Assembly: GCA_033065855.1 (NCBI GenBank)
Contig: JAVXUO010002182.1
Location: forward strand, 124,001 to 188,000
Direction of reading: 5' to 3'
Length of the DNA: 64,000 bases
DNA from: Escallonia rubra
Lineage: Eukaryota > Streptophyta > Magnoliopsida > Escalloniales > Escalloniaceae
A program made the position numbers and the translations under genes. Position 1 is the stretch's first letter. Every line of letters begins with the position of its first letter. Shown piece by piece: positions 10,780 through 21,756 of this stretch. The notes under the pieces were generated by a model that did no database searches, was not told the DNA's origin, and saw nothing but the letters and a program-made list of their open reading frames with translations.

Positions 10780-12245
10780 TTTTTATATCTTAAAGGTTTT
10801 AAATGTTCTGAAAGTATAGTAATTAATAATTATTTAATTGTACCTTTTTTGTGTGCATATGTGACTTGTTTTCAAAATCTCATATCAAAGCCAAAACATT
10901 ATCCTGTAAATTGATTATTGATCTTTTAAATTATGTAGATAATATTTGCAGTGAATATGTTTTGTGTAAATACATTTATTAAATTATAATAAATTTTAAT
11001 TAACTGTAACATAATTTTTTTCTACTAAATCTCATATGTTATTTTTTGTTTTCTAGATAAATTATTTTTTATTTTCATATGAGAGAGTTAGTTTTAAGGA
11101 TAGGACGGTCAAAATCAAATCCTAATAAATTAGTACATTTAGAGCTTTAGAATTAATATTCACATTATATAAGGCTTCCTAATATAGCCCTCATATTTGC
11201 ATACCTTTAGAGATACTAATATGTTTAGTATATAGCTTTAAATCCTTTTCAACTATCAGATTTACGAATAAGTTTTATCATTACTGTAATTTTAATTAAC
11301 AATAATTGAAGATTTATTTATTGGTCATGTGGCCCCATCCAAAAAAGACAGTCAAATTTTTTTATTTTATCAAAATATTTGAAAAGCTGTATATTATATT
11401 GATAGATCCATTACGGTAAGCATATATTAAAAGAAAATAAATATGAATCAAGTGTTACATTATTTTTATTGTTTCGATCTCAATTGTAACATCATTTTTC
11501 TCTCTTAAATATATAAAATTTTATATTCATATTAGAGAGTGATTTTAAGGATACAGTAGTTAAAGTTAAGTCATAATATGTTAGAATTTCAAAATACTTA
11601 GAATTAAATTTTCAATTATATAAAACTTATTGATATGAAAATTAAATTATCATGAAATAAGGACCACATTCTATAACATATTTGAGACATTTAGAGATAC
11701 TTACAATGTTAATCATTTTATTTTGTATTGAAAAAATAATCTGAAGACATATCATCTTTGCATTGTAAATGTTTTAAATGTTCACAAATATAGTAATTAA
11801 GAATAATTTAATGTAATTGCACCTTTTGTTCTTCTAATACATATGTGATTTCTTTTTCAAAATCTCATTTATGCTTATATAGCTACTTTGTTGATCATGC
11901 AGCCATAAAACCAAAAACAATTGTCCTATAATTTAATTATTGATTTTATATATTACATAGATAATTTTTTGCAATAATTATATATGTTATATGTGAATAC
12001 ATATAGATTAGTAAAATTTAGTAAATTTAAATTAACTGTAACACAATTTTTGTTCTAAATATCATATGTAAATTTTATTTTCTAGATACATGATTTCTTA
12101 TTTTCGTATGAAAGAATTAGTTTTAAGAACATAATAGTCAAAATCAAATTCTTAACAATTAGCATATTTAGAGTTTTAGAAGCAAAATTAAATAAACTTA
12201 AAAATAGAGATCACTGTCATATTTAGTATATAGTTTTAAATCCTT
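10780..12245 (+). repeat. Diverged direct repeats in AT-rich DNA
   Basis: The stretch around 10820-11160 aligns with 11805-12180: shared landmarks are the ACCTTTT / CATATGTGA / TTTCAAAATCTCAT series, the AATTAACTGTAACA box, TTTTCTAGATA and GTCAAAATCAAAT. A partial third copy is at about 11440-11640 (GTAACATCATTTTT, AGAGAGTGATTTTAAGGATA). The copies are strongly diverged and in the same orientation. I infer an old satellite-like or transposon-derived tandem array with a spacing near 1 kb. Confidence 0.55.
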
Positions 12246-12249
12246 TTGA

Positions 12250-12442
12250 CTATCACATAATGTAATATCCCGAATTTTTTAAGCCAGTTAAAATAACCAT
12301 CTACGCTCCGAAAAATAAACGAGCGATAATTTTGAGCAACGCTCGGGTGCTAGTAGGGTATCGAGTTTTCAAAAGATTTAGGGACAAAAATATAATTTTT
12401 AAAAGTTTGGGGCGTCTTTGTGTAAATATGTAAAGTATGGGG
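12250..12442. other. LTR-end-like scrap
   Basis: TGTAATATCCCGAATTTT at about 12260 resembles the start of chromovirus-type LTRs, but no matching end is present. It forms the immediate left flank of the solo LTR. Confidence 0.3.
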
Positions 12443-12849
12443 TCAATTGTTGTTCACAACCTATTCTGGTTGCACCTAAAGGCCCACTGGGGTCCCATTT
12501 TCCATGACACGTCCGCACAAGCAACAGTTATTTTCAACACTCACAACTGGTCAAAGCGTGCACGCTCAAGTCACGTGCACGTCTCACTTTTGTTACGTTA
12601 TTTCGTCACTAAGAAACTCATTTTTGCGCGACGCCTCATCACGCTTCGACCGTCGCCCGTCGGCGCGCCATGGCACTTGCCCAAGGAGGTTGGCCTTGGC
12701 CTCCCCCTTGGGGTCAGCCTCGGCCTTAGCCTTCCCCTTGGGGTCGGCCTCGGCCTCCTCTTGATGTTGGCATTGGCCTTCCCCCAAGGGTTGGCCTTTG
12801 GCTTCCATCCTTAGCACCTTCACTACTCTTCAAGGGACCATGCATTGTC

Positions 12850-13145
12850 CGCGACCCCGGTCGCCCATCGTCCGGACGTCAACTCCGTGACCCCGTCGCC
12901 CGTACATCACTCCGCGACCACGTCGCCCAGACTTCACTCCGCAACCACATCGCCCGGACATCACTCCGCGACCCTCTCTCCCCGACATCACTCCGCGACC
13001 CTCGTCGCCCATCATTCGGACGTCATCTCCGCGACCCCCGTCGCCCGGACATTACTCCACGACCCGGACGCCCGTACATCACTCCGTGACCACGTCGCCC
13101 CGAAATCACTCCGCGACCCCGTCGCCCGGATGTCATTCTGCGACC
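12850..13145 (+). repeat. ~27-bp GC-rich tandem array inside the solo LTR
   Basis: About ten degenerate copies of a unit close to ACATCACTCCGCGACC plus CGTCGCCCGG. Long open frames on both strands here (for example 12845-13297) are products of the repeat, not genes. Confidence 0.8.
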
Positions 13146-13479
13146 CCGTCGCCCGTCGTCTGGACGTCACCCACGCCCGCGCGCCAACTCTGCGATGCTC
13201 TTCGTCCGTCACCCGGACGTCGTCTTCGCGACCCCCGTTGCCAGCTTCTGGGCGCCGCACTCCAACACTTCACCGCGCTCGTGCGCCGTGCCGCTGATAC
13301 AGTCGTGCCCCCAGGGTCTCTGTCACACTACCGTGCCCCCGACACCTTACTCACTCCATCATGCCCATGCGCCACAATCATGTTACATGCCCCCTGGGCA
13401 CCACACTCATTCACCACACCATGGCGCACCTTGCCTTGGTCGTGGAACATGATTCGACCCACTCTCCGGAGTACGTAGC

Positions 13480-14250
13480 ACCCGCGGGGATAGGCGACTC
13501 CTCCAGGACACTATCTCTGCCAGGAAGATTTTTAACTCCCCTTCCACCAGGTAGACGGCTCCTCCGGGATACTGCCTTGACGCTCTCCGAGTGCTCCGGC
13601 ACAAGGACTCACCCGCGGGGATAGACGACTCTTCCAGGACACTATCTCCGCCAGTGAGCTTTTCAACTCCCCTTCCGCCAGGTAGACGGCTCCTCCGGGA
13701 TGCTACCTCGGCCCGTCAGGTAGACGGCTCCTCCGGGATGCTACCTTGATGCGCTCCGAGTGCTCCAGCACAAGGACTCACCCATGGGGATAGGCGACTC
13801 CTCCAGGACACTATCTCTGCCAATGAGCTCTTCAAATCCCCTTCCGCCAGGTAGACGGCTCCTCCGGGATGCTACCTTGACGCGTTCTGAGTGCTCCGGC
13901 ACAAGGACTTACCTGCGGGGATAAGCGACTTCTTCGGGACACTATCTCCGCCAGGGAGCTCTTCAACTCCCCAACCGCCAGGTAGACGGCTCCTCCGGGA
14001 TGCTACCTTGACCCACTCTGAGTGCTCCGGCACAAGGACTCAGCCGCTGGGATAAGCGACTCCTCCGGGACACTATCTCTGCCAAGGAGCTCCAAGTGTT
14101 CTGGCACGAAGACTCCCCTTCTGCCAGGTAAACGACGCCTCTGGGATGCTACCTCGGTCGGCCAGGTAGATGGCTCGTCTGGGATGCTACCTCAACCTGC
14201 GGAATAGGCGACTCCTCCGGGACACTATCTCTGCCAGGGTGTCTGCGTGA
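13480..14250 (+). repeat. ~131-bp tandem array inside the solo LTR
   Basis: Units contain GGTAGACGGCTCCTCCGGGA and GATAGGCGACTCCTCC. The GTAGACGGCTCC landmark occurs near 13550, 13681, 13719, 13850 and 13981, giving a 131-bp period with one 38-bp partial unit; degraded copies continue to ~14250. Confidence 0.8.
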
Positions 14251-15100
14251 CTGGCCTACGTGCTCTGGCATTGGGGGATTGCGTCAGCACCCCTAGGGGT
14301 TATGACCCCCGTGTCACTCCGAGACGAGAGCAGGTCTTTGGAGGGCATCGCTCCTAGTTCGCCTGAAAGTTGGGCGTCGGGTCTTCCCCATCGCTGCCAG
14401 GCCTATGGGACTCTACAAGGGCTTAGATTGAAGGCTAGATCAAGGGGTTCTGTGGCTACACCGATGTTTTGGGAGCCAATCTTTCTAGACAGATAGAGCG
14501 ACGCTGTGCGGGGCAAGTAGGGTGAATATGCAATCCAACATTCCGTGGAGCACCGGCACGCGTGGACCCCCCGGTGACGTGTCACTCCCGGGGAGCACCA
14601 CGTGTTGGTTAATGACATCATCATCTCAACCTCTGTAAATAGGGGTCTTGAGAATTCATTTGGACGGAACATTTTTCAAAACATATTTCACTTTCTCACT
14701 CCAGAATTTTAGAGAGAGAAACATACAGGACCCTGACTCTGGACCTAAGCATCGGACTGTGACTGTCGTCGTATATTCATCCTGCGCTATCGCCCTCGCA
14801 TCACTGCCACCCTTAGGCTCTGCGTGAAGAAGCCCTTGGTCTATGCCCTTGTTCCACCCTTGTTGTGTCCTACATCAACATACTTAGCACCTGACTCGGA
14901 CTGCATTTCTTGTGGCACCTCCACGTCGACTGCGAACCCACTTTCTTTGGCATCAATTGTGTAATTTCATAAAAATAATCTAGAAATCTTGTTTTTTAAG
15001 AGTTTTGACACCTCCTCCTTGGTTAGTGACTAAGCTATTTTAATTATTAAATAATATTGATTGGGATAAGATGGAAACTCGGGTAATTAGAAAAACAAAA

Positions 15101-16190
15101 GGGTTAATTACACTTATGTCCCTGAGGTTTGGGTGAAATTACATGCATGTCCATAAGTTTGAAAAATAGACACTTATGTCCTTTGACCTAACAGAATACC
15201 CATATACATAACAGAATAGTAAAATGACCATATTGTCCATGACTTGAAAGGTAAATTATTTACCATGCCATTCAAATTAGGGTTCAAAAAGAATTGAAAC
15301 CCTAATTTCCAAATTAGGGTTTCAAGCCATTCTTTTTTTCTCCCTATTTTTCAAATTAGGGTTTCAATTCTTACAATTCCAACACTTATTATCCAAAATT
15401 TCAAGAAATTAGAAGGCATGGGGTAGGGGAAGGGAGGGGGACGGCGCATGGTAGGGTGGGGGAAAGGAAGGCAGTGGGGCGGGGGACGACGCCACGACGT
15501 GGTGGGGGTGGGGGAAGGGGAAAGCGGCGGGGTAAGGGAAATGAGGGCGGGGGACGACATGATGGGGTGAAGGGAAGGGGAAGGATGGGCGAGGGATGAA
15601 TGGATGGGGTGGAGCGAAGTGGAAGGCGGCGGGGTAGGGGAAGGGAGGAGGACGACAGCGGGGGGTGGAGGAGCAGCGACGTGATGGTGGGCGGTGGGAG
15701 CAACAGGCGTGGTGGTCGGCAGTGGGCATCGACGTGGTGGTCGGCAGTAGGCAGCGGTGTGGTGGTGGTACAGTGGGGGCAGCGGCATGGTGGTGAGTGG
15801 TGGGAGCAGCGACTTGGTGGTAGGATGGTGGGGGCAGCGACGTGGTGGTGGGCGGTGGGAGCAGCGGCGCGGTGAAATGTTGGGGGCTGCCGCATGGTGG
15901 CTGGATGTGTCTGATGGAAGAAGACTGATAAGGGGAAGAGAGATTAGGCTCGTGAAAGAGAAAATGGAAGAGTGAGAAGAAAGGTAACAGTAATCTAGGG
16001 GTAGGATTGTCATATTATGAAAATATGTACTGATGACATCACAAAAATTACACTTTTTGGACGGATACTTGACGGATGGACACAGGTGTTATCTTTTTAA
16101 CGTTCGTGGTTACGGTTTGTTACCTTTTGAAAGTTAGTGTCCTTGACTGTAATTTTACTCAAATCTCAGGGACATAAGTGTAATTAACCC
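15101..16190. mobile_element. MULE-like non-autonomous TIR transposon (family A)
   Basis: It begins GGGTTAATTACACTTATG and ends CATAAGTGTAATTAACCC, flanked by a perfect 9-bp duplication AAAACAAAA (15092-15100 and 16191-16199). Inverted similarity reaches ~80 bp inward (GTCCCTGAGxTTTG against CAAATCTCAGGGAC). The interior 15400-15900 is a GGTGG-rich low-complexity sequence that leaves long proline/histidine-rich frames on the minus strand with no domain. No transposase. Related termini occur at 1179-2295. Confidence 0.9.
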
Positions 16191-16199
16191 AAAACAAAA

Positions 16200-16327
16200 A
16201 CAGGAGAAACAGTAAAGAGAAACACTAGCAGAGAAAACAGAGAAGAGAACAGAGGGGAAGAAGCAAAGCACGTGAAGAGAAGAGGAAGAAAGAAAAAGAA
16301 AAACAAAGAGAGAAGAAACACAGAGAT
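16200..16327. other. Purine-rich spacer
   Basis: An A/G-rich stretch (AGAGAAAA-type) separates the MULE-like element from the CACTA element and provides the GAT target site. Confidence 0.4.
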
Positions 16328-16344
16328 CACTACAAGGAATAAGG

Positions 16345-16640
16345 CCTTTAGCGACGGATTTTCCCGTCGCTAAAGGCCTATATTCTGTCTCTAAAACTTT
16401 TAGCGACGGAATTACCGTCGCTAAAAGTCCCTCGTATAAAAGGCCGTTGCTAAAATTTTTGCGACGGAATTATAAAATCCGTCGTTTAATATAGAACGTT
16501 TGGCGACGGATTTATTTCTGAATTAGCGACGGAATATCCGTCGCTAATTCTGTTTTACGTACTTTAATTTATTTTCTTTTTTACGAAATTAGCGACGGGA
16601 TAAAATGTTTAGCGACGGAATTAATCCGTCGCTAAAAGTT
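16345..16640. repeat. CACTA 5' subterminal repeats
   Basis: Several head-to-head copies of TTTAGCGACGG and its inverse CCGTCGCTAAA form short palindromes. In En/Spm-type elements such subterminal motifs bind the element-encoded DNA-binding transposition protein. Confidence 0.8.
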
Positions 16641-16902
16641 AAAGTCATTTTTTAATTTTTTAATGCCCAAACCTGTAATAAAAAATTCAAACGAATTTGG
16701 TCCCATCCTCCGATCCGTCAACAATCTCAATATATCAAATGCACGATTAACAATCTAAAATCATCGATTAACAAATCATCGATCAATAATCACAATTAAC
16801 AACCTAAAATTATCAAACAAATAGTCAATGTTCACAACATTGTTCAAAATGTACATATTCAATCCGACAAATTTAAAATATTGTCTAATTACGCCTCAGA
16901 GT

Positions 16903-17345
16903 TCAACATTGGGGGAAAGACTTTTCACAAGTGCTTTGATCAAACATGCTGACTTGAAAACGCATTTGCCCCATGTGTTGAAAGATTACAAAGTTTCCTA
17001 GATGGAGGTCATGTTGTTGCACGAATTCGTTACAACCCTCTTCGAAGCAAAGAACCTCTTGGCCAACCTTCTTCTTCAATTTAACAAGCCATGACCCCTT
17101 GCGGCTGGTTAAAGTTGCTTCAAATCTCAATGTGGTAAGCAATCGCCAAAATGCTACCGGTATGGCCTAACATATTCATAATACAGTAAGACATGTAAGT
17201 TTTTAACCAAAGATAAAACTTTTAACACACACGAAAACATAGAGAAAGCGGGATGACATACAAGTTCTGTATGAAAACCAGTCATCATGACCTTGAAGAA
17301 GTGCCTGTTGACTGAAACGTCCCTGTTCACCGAAGCAGAAGCCAT
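16903..17345 (-). CDS. Small B3-domain (REM-like) protein, two exons, carried in CACTA element
   Basis: B3 domains are plant-specific DNA-binding folds. Exon 1 (17345-17262) encodes 28 residues ending HFFKVMMTGFHTEL, the first strand of a B3 domain. A GTATGT donor and TTAG acceptor bound a 95-bp intron (17261-17167). Exon 2 (17166-16903) continues in frame with AIPVAFWRLL, then GSWLVKL, NEFVQQHDLHLGNFVIF, FQVSMFD and a TGA. The spliced product is 115 residues, one B3 domain, with no stop or frameshift. The gene sits just inside the left CACTA terminus, transcribed toward it. REM genes are commonly involved in reproductive development, but no function can be claimed here. Whether it is expressed is unknown; captured genes are often silent. 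Confidence 0.65.
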
Positions 17346-17403
17346 TTAACCTACTTTAACATGAAAAACCAATCGATGATTATTCAATCGACGAGCATCA
17401 ATT

Positions 17404-17800
17404 TCATAGCTGAATTAAATCTATCAAATTATGTTGAAGTGATGCCAAAAACACAGCTCCACAGTGAGTTGTAGCTAAAATGACTACCACAAAAATCTCA
17501 ACTACGCACATCATCATTTCACCACCCAAATAGCCACCTATGTCACGGAAAGTAAGAAGCAAAATGTTGTTGGGCGATAAAGTCCTGAGTAAGAGTATCA
17601 AGCTATGGCGCATGCTCCATATTACCGCTAATAAGACAGCTCCCGTAGTCTTATATAAGCTTGGTTTTGGGAATCCATCTCTTGTGCAGTTTTAGTGTCT
17701 ATGCATGTTGCTTCCAATCAGGTCTGTCATGTTTCGACCAAACCATACTGACATAGACTGTCACTTAAACTGAGAACATGTGCAGGATGAACTTACTTCT
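17404..17800. other. Upstream region of the B3 gene
   Basis: No second coding exon is convincing; a 69-codon minus-strand frame (17404-17613) is hydrophobic and unassigned. It may hold the promoter of the B3 gene. Confidence 0.3.
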
Positions 17801-17925
17801 ACTATAATGTAAATACAACGAATAAACTTGCGGATGTTCTGACTAAGTCATTGGGAAGGGACTCGGATTAATCATGATCCATGACTGTAACAAGCTAGGC
17901 ATGCTAAGTGTCCATACAGTGTATT
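17800..17925 (+). pseudogene. Ty1-copia RNase H C-terminal scrap
   Basis: The plus strand reads NKLADVLTKSLGRD and, after breaks, the AAGCTAGGCATGCTAAGTGTCCATA segment at about 17894-17917, the usual copia end (LADxLTKxLG ... KLGMLSVH). It is frameshifted and under 130 bp, so only a fossil inside the CACTA element. Confidence 0.7.
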
Positions 17926-18054
17926 AGTGTCCGCCGTCGGGGCATATGGGTCTTTGTATTAGTGTCGGCTTCTACGCTTCCGATTCTTTATACTTCACAT
18001 GATATCTTACAAGTGCTGTTCATCAACCTAATAGGCAAAACATTTCTAATTTCA

Positions 18055-18400
18055 CCCCTCCTATTTTTGGAGTCAAAGGCTCAAAGCAATAAAAGAGGCA
18101 TAAAGACACTTCTCAAGTTACCCATGCTCAAAGAAGGCCCATCTGGCTGAGGGGCTTTATCCCCATCCAAAGCTTTCAGTGCAGCCACAATCTCCTCCTA
18201 TGGAAACAGCCTAGCGAGGAAGGCCCCATCACTTAAATCAGGAGAGCTGAATTCTAGCCCATCACACTTCGGCCTCGAAATCCCCTCTCTATTGAATAAA
18301 ATTTGGTTGCAGCCACAATGCCCTCGCGAAAACCAGGTGCACTACAAACATATGCGCCATCAATTTTGATTCTCTGTACTTCGGTTGTATCGGGGGGAAG
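18055..18400 (-). pseudogene. LINE (L1-type) reverse transcriptase fragment
   Basis: On the minus strand the sequence near 18175-18130 reads ALDGDKAPQPDGPSLSM, corresponding to the KAPGPDG motif that opens L1-like plant reverse transcriptases; the upstream part (EEIVAAL) also fits. Stops and truncations make it a fossil. Confidence 0.65.
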
Positions 18401-18629
18401 TTATTATCTATCGTTGGCCTCTATGGTAAAATCAGTCGGCGGACCTGAGACCTTGTGAGCATTAATGTACACCAAAGTACACCAAAGACCTTGGCATGGA
18501 TTAGCGTAGAAATGTAATATCATTTGAACTCAGAAAATTCATGTGATTTCAGAATATTACAAAATTTGGCCAGGGTGTTTTCAGAAAATTACATGTGATT
18601 TCAGAAAATTACAAAATTCAGAAAATTAA

Positions 18630-19155
18630 TTAGCCCTACCATAGCTGATTAGGCTTGATTAGGACTAATTAGGGTTATTTAGTCCTAATTAGGGTTTAAT
18701 TGTGCCGAGTAGTGAAGAGTAGCCCTAATTAGGGCTAATTGGGCGTATTTGGGTCCTGGTAGGGCTAATTAATCTTAATGAGGGCTAGTTTCAAATAATT
18801 ATAGCTAATTAGGGTTGATTAGGACTAATTAGGGTTATTTAGTCCTAATTAGGGTTTAATTGTGCCGAGTAGTGATGATTAGTCCTAATTAGGGCTAATT
18901 GGGCTTAATTGGGTTATGTTAGGGCTAATTAATGTTAATGAGGGATAGTTTCGGATAATTATAGCTGACTAGGGTTGATTAGGACTAATTAGAGTTATGT
19001 AGTCCTAATTAGGGTTTAATTGTGCCGAGTAGTGCTGATTAGTCCTAATTAGGGCTAATTAGGCGTAGTTGGGTTATTTTAGGGCAAATAAATGTTAATG
19101 AGGACTAGTTTCGGACAATTATAGCTAATTAGGGTTGATTATGACTAATTAGGGT
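18630..19155 (+). repeat. 160-bp tandem array (TTAGGGCTAATT type)
   Basis: The landmark AGGACTAATTAGGGTTAT recurs at 18661, 18821 and 18981, and in altered form at 19141, an exact 160-bp period for ~3.3 copies. Units also share GTGCCGAGTAGTG. The same array, inverted, is at 27657-28370. Confidence 0.9.
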
Positions 19156-19440
19156 GTCCGTGTCTGCGCTAACTAACATGTATCTCAATCCAATTGGGTC
19201 TCATCCTCCGTCAACAACCTCAATTCCGAGACCTCTTATAGGGTGTCGATATGGTGTCCGATACGTGTCTGACACCTCCGGACACGTGTCCGACACATAC
19301 CGACACGTGTCCGACGCCTCTGGACACGTGTCTGACGCCCACCGACACGCACCTCCAGACACATCGGCATACGTTAATTTGTTTTTTAAATGTCGGACAC
19401 CGTCGATCAGACGTGGTGTCCGTGTCTGCGCTAACTAACA
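19155..19440 (+). repeat. GTGTCCGACAC-type short-repeat block
   Basis: A unit bounded by CGTGTCTGCGCTAACTAAC holds ~18-bp repeats built on GACACGTGTCCG. It is the inverse-orientation counterpart of the larger array at 26230-27570. Confidence 0.85.
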
Positions 19441-19799
19441 GGTATCTCAATCCAATTGGGTTCCATCCTCCGTCAACAATCTCAATTCTCAATTCTCAAA
19501 TGCTCAATGCAATAAAAATTAACAAAAATCACACATTCAATCCAATTGGGTCCCATCCTCCGTCAATAATCTCAATATCTCAAATGCTCAATGCACAATT
19601 AACAATCTAAAATCATCAATTAACAACCTAAAATCATCAATTAATAATCGCAATTACTTCAAATGCACAGCTAATAACCTAAAATCATCGATCAATAATC
19701 ACAATTCTAAAACGCACAATTAACAACCTAAAATTATCAAACAAATGATCAATGTTCAAATGGGAAAAAAAAATTCAAAATTCACATATCCAATGCGCT
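19441..19799. repeat. AACAATCTAAAATCATC degenerate repeats
   Basis: Repeated CAATCCAATTGGGT, TCATCCTCCGTCAA and AATTAACAACCTAAAATCATC phrases occur here, also near the left CACTA end (16695-16850) and, inverted, at 26080-26300. They are shared internal filler of this CACTA family. Confidence 0.7.
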
Positions 19800-20740
19800 T
19801 GAATTATTTTAATTTAGGGTTCGATTGTATTAGGGCATTCAATTTAGGGTTCAATTAGTTTCATTTAGGGTTCGGTTCGATTAGGGCATTCAATTTAGGG
19901 TTCAATTACTTCAATTTAGGGTTCAATTAGGGGGTTCTATTGATTCAATTTAGGGTTCAGTTGATTTGAGGCATTCAATTTAGGGTTCAATTTAGGGTTC
20001 GGTTGGATTAGGGCATTCAATTTAGGGTTCAATTAGGGTTCGGTTAGATTGGGGCAATCAATTTAGGGTTTAATTAGGGGTTCAATTAGTTCAAATTAGG
20101 GTTCGATTCAATTAGGGCATTCAATTTAGGGTTCAATTACTTCAATTTAGGGTTCAATTAGGGGGTTCTATTGATTCAATTTAGGGTTCGGTTGATTTGA
20201 GGCATTCAATTTAGGGTTCAATTAGGGTTCGGTTAGATTTGGGCAATCAATTTAGGGTTTAATTAGGGGTTCAATTAGTTTAATTTAGGGTTCGATTCAA
20301 TTAGGGCATTCAATTTAGGATTCAATTACTTCAATTTAGGGTTCAATTAGGGGGCTCTATTGATTCAATTTAGGGTTTGGTTGATTTGAGGCATTCAATT
20401 TAGGGTTCAATTAGGGTTCGGTTAGATTGGGGCAATCAATTTAGGGTTTAATTAGGGGTTCAATTAGTTTAATTTAGGGTTCGATTCAATTAGGGCATTT
20501 AATTTAGGGTTCAATTACTTCAATTTAGGGTTCAATTAGGGGGTTCTATTGATTCAATTTAGGGTTCGGTTGATTTGAGGCATTCAATTTAGGGTTCAAT
20601 TATGGTTCGGTTAGATTGGGGCAATCAATTTAGGGTTTAATTAGGGGTTCAATTAGTTTAATTTAGGGTTCGATTCAATTAGGGCATTCAATTTAGGATT
20701 TACTTAGGGTTCAATTATGGTTCAATTACTTCAATTTAGT
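19800..20740 (+). repeat. 189-bp higher-order array of ATTTAGGGTTC units
   Basis: Short ATTCAATTTAGGGTTC phrases are arranged in a higher-order unit: the GGTTCTATTGATTCAATT landmark occurs at about 19933, 20164, 20353 and 20542, so spacings are 231, 189 and 189 bp. The phrase contains TTTAGGG, the plant telomere heptamer, but never as consecutive heptamers. Confidence 0.9.
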
Positions 20741-21404
20741 GGTCGGTTGAATTGAATAAACAATACAGAGGCTTTCTTATCCTGATGTCATGCAATGGCC
20801 CATAATCTATGACCTTTCAGCGTCACCATGATCTATATCGGTGTTACAGACTAACTACCGAATATGGTTTTCTTCCCTACCTCGTCAAGAATTAAGGAAA
20901 ATTAGAGATAACAAGTTCAAGTTCTTCAATAAGCCAAGATCCGTCTGAACAACAAAGTGAATGACATCATAAATAATTCAGATAATTTAGGGCAATTGAC
21001 AAATTAACAAAAAATTGAACCTAAATTGACATACAAATCTAAATAATTCAGATAATTTAGGGCATGTAACCTAAATTGAAGACAAATTAACAAAAAATTC
21101 AGATAATTTAGGGCAATTGACATACAAATCTCGAGGTGGGTACGACGGCGGCGGCGGCGTTGGTGGTGCGGCGACAATGGTGGGTTTCATGGCGCGGCGA
21201 CAGTGGAGGGCTTTGTGGCACGACGGCAGTGCAAGGCTTGGTGGCGCGGCGTCGGGTGGGGGACGGGAGTGTCGCCGGAGCTGGGTCGCCGTAGAGAAGG
21301 GTCGCCGGAGGTGAGAACGGCGGTGGGTGGGTGAGAGCAGAATTTCAGAGAGAGAACGAGGAGAGAGAAAGAAACCAGATCTGTTTTTAAACGGAGGATC
21401 TTTA
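20741..21404. other. CACTA interior, GC-rich island
   Basis: 20760-21116 is AT-rich with two copies of AAATAATTCAGATAATTTAGG. At 21117-21340 a glycine-rich frame (GGYDGGGGVGG) on a GGCGGCGG background has no domain and ends in purine-rich DNA. I do not call a gene. Confidence 0.35.
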
Positions 21405-21735
21405 GCGACGGAATAACACTGTTGCTAAAACTCCGTCGGTGAATGTCTTATTATAAAGACTTTTTGCAACAGAATTTTTAGCGACGGTTTTATTCCGTCG
21501 TTTAAATAATTTTAAAAAAAAAACTCAAAATTACTAATTTTATAAAAATATTTAGCGACGATAATTCCGTCGCTAAAAGTCCGCCGTTAAAAATCCGTTG
21601 CAAAATACTTTTACCGACGGTGTCTTCCGTCGGTAATAGTATTTTGCAACGGATTGTTAACGACGGGATATTTCGTCGCTTAAAGACATGTTTAGCGACG
21701 GAATACCTTCCGTCGCTAAAACTCCGTCGCCAAAT
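21405..21735. repeat. CACTA 3' subterminal repeats
   Basis: TTTAGCGACGG / CCGTCGCTAAA palindromes and variants (ACCGACGGTGTC, GTCGGTAATAG) fill this zone up to the right TIR. Confidence 0.8.
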
Positions 21736-21756
21736 ACATATTTTCTTGTGGTGGAT

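Larger units (their letters stand above)
12448..14952 (+). mobile_element. Solo LTR of a Tat/Ogre-like Ty3-gypsy element
   Basis: It starts TGTTGTTCACAACC and ends CTTTCTTTGGCA, flanked on both sides by TCAAT (12443-12447 and 14953-14957), a 5-bp target duplication. It aligns at both ends and around its 3' third with the LTR at 49518-55025: the CATGACACGTC start region, CACTCCGxGAxxxGAGCAGGTC, and the GACTCGGACTGC / GTGGCACCTC end. No internal domain follows, so it is a solo LTR. A TATA-like CTGTAAATAGG near 14633 and the leader after it mark the expected transcription start. Its middle is a GC-rich set of tandem arrays (12850-14250). Confidence 0.85.
16328..21753. mobile_element. CACTA (En/Spm) transposon with cargo, complete ends
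   Basis: The left terminus is CACTACAAGGAATAAGG and the right terminus TATTTTCTTGTGGTG (inverse complement CACCACAAGAAAATA). A 3-bp target duplication GAT lies on both sides (16325-16327 and 21754-21756). Both subterminal zones are packed with palindromic TAGCGACGGAAT...CCGTCGCTAAA units, the CACTA subterminal repeats. No transposase gene is present, so it needs a partner; the related block ending at 33137 has the same subterminal motif and a decayed transposase. Inside lie a B3 gene, copia and LINE scraps and three tandem arrays. Confidence 0.85.

Noticed and set aside
12845-13478. Arginine/serine/proline-rich frames on both strands
   Set aside because: They are readings of the 27-bp array in the LTR; three frames are open at once.
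15351-16013. 220-codon minus-strand proline/histidine-rich frame
   Set aside because: It lies inside a TIR element, is low complexity, crosses into the terminal repeat and matches no protein family I know.
18630-20740. CRISPR-like or satellite-centromere reading of the arrays
   Set aside because: There are no unique spacers between repeats and no cas genes in this plant DNA; the arrays sit inside a CACTA element with defined ends.
19800-20740. Interstitial telomere
   Set aside because: TTTAGGG never occurs as consecutive heptamers; it is part of a longer unit.
21117-21314. Glycine-rich 65-codon frame near the CACTA 3' end
   Set aside because: GGC-repeat composition alone explains it; no RNA-binding or other motif.
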